The translations under genes and the position numbers were made by a program. A stretch of DNA of 5,231 bases from DATCVA01 sp036567205 (GTDB taxonomy: Bacteria > Pseudomonadota > Gammaproteobacteria > Burkholderiales > Burkholderiaceae_B), in assembly GCA_036567205.1 (NCBI GenBank), contig DATCVA010000350.1:1-5231 (forward strand), in the 5' to 3' direction. Below, piece by piece: positions 5,035 to 5,231 of the stretch (position 1 is its first letter; each line of letters opens with the position of its first letter). The notes under the pieces are model-generated. The model was not told where the DNA came from. It saw nothing but the letters and a program-made list of their open reading frames with translations, and ran no database searches.

Positions 5035-5231
5035 ATGAATCTGTACGACCAGTACTACCGCAAGCTGTTCAGCAGCCCCCACATGGTACGCGCCCTGTTC
5101 CAGGGCATCCTCCCGCCCGCCTTGCTGGCCATGCTGGATCTGGACACCCTGGAGCCGCTGCCCACCAACTACGTCAGCGGCTGGCAGCGCGACCGGCGCG
5201 GCGATCTGGTCTGGCGCGTACGGCGGCGCGA
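5035..5231 (+). CDS. Rpn-family PD-(D/E)XK nuclease / YhgA-like putative transposase, N-terminal part
   Basis: Sixty-five codons are visible before the window ends. The start MNLYDQYYRKLFSSPHMVRA, then LDTLEPLP, YVS and GDLVWRV, follow the Rpn (recombination-promoting nuclease; YhgA-like, PF04754-type) N-terminal pattern: D..YK.LFS.P..V, LE..P..YVS, and R..DL.WRV. Asp57, in the strand DLVWRV, is in the position of the first acidic active-site residue of the PD-(D/E)XK fold; the following ExK part lies beyond the right edge. Family members cut DNA and promote recA-independent recombination in E. coli; some have been linked to phage defence. The gene is much richer in GC (43 of 60 bases at 5161-5220 by hand count) than the genes upstream, suggesting a return to host-like sequence or a different origin. 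The ATG at 5035 is supported by GGGA seven bases ahead, which lies within an inverted repeat. The product may be intact or truncated further right. Confidence 0.82.
   Translation, partial: MNLYDQYYRKLFSSPHMVRALFQGILPPALLAMLDLDTLEPLPTNYVSGWQRDRRGDLVWRVRRR

Noticed and set aside
4834..5082. 82-codon minus-strand frame as a transposase fragment
   Set aside because: Its first 16 or so codons are antisense to the Rpn gene and the remainder matches no family I can name.
1..5231. CRISPR array, tRNA or rRNA
   Set aside because: No regularly spaced repeats, cloverleaf-forming sequence or rRNA-like stretch was found on either strand.

Overview
The window reads as a piece of a motile proteobacterial chromosome, most likely a betaproteobacterium of the Burkholderiales/Oxalobacteraceae type. 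That placement is an inference from the style of the flagellin C-terminus (ending SLLR) and from the GC-rich Rpn gene at the right edge; no rRNA or other taxonomic marker is present.

Layout, left to right. (1) Bases 3-887 are the 3' two thirds or so of a flagellin gene: variable surface domain, then the conserved C-terminal D1/D0 helices. Two hairpins in tandem (898-954 and 983-1016) follow it and end flagellin transcription. (2) Bases 1068-3100 hold three closely spaced genes on the + strand: a YfjP/YeeP/YkfA-like GTPase, a YaaW-like protein (UPF0174, with an N-terminal DUF3944-type segment), and the N-terminal part of a PD-(D/E)XK nuclease-family protein. The third gene is broken: its reading frame stops after 80 codons at a run of five T, and a -1 shift there restores a protein-like frame as far as 3100. 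The part of the nuclease that should carry the catalytic residues is missing. (3) Bases 3101-3345 are AT-rich with no convincing gene. (4) Bases 3346-4593 encode a 415-residue protein with one N-terminal membrane anchor and a mostly helical body, which I do not recognise. (5) Bases 4594-5034 lack a convincing gene but contain several hairpins. (6) From 5035 to the right edge runs the N-terminus of an Rpn/YhgA-like PD-(D/E)XK nuclease ('putative transposase') gene, with its ribosome binding site inside an inverted repeat.

How it fits together. Genes normally found after flagellin (flaG, fliD) are absent. In their place is a stretch of lower and uneven GC carrying gene families typical of accessory islands. 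The best candidate for an undescribed system is the GTPase-YaaW pair: a soluble P-loop switch protein followed, probably in one operon, by a protein with a glycine/alanine-rich hydrophobic C-terminal half. A GTPase-controlled membrane or stress/defence function is a hypothesis only. The membrane-anchored unknown protein and the two nuclease-family genes nearby fit an accessory or defence-type island, but nothing in the sequence proves that role.
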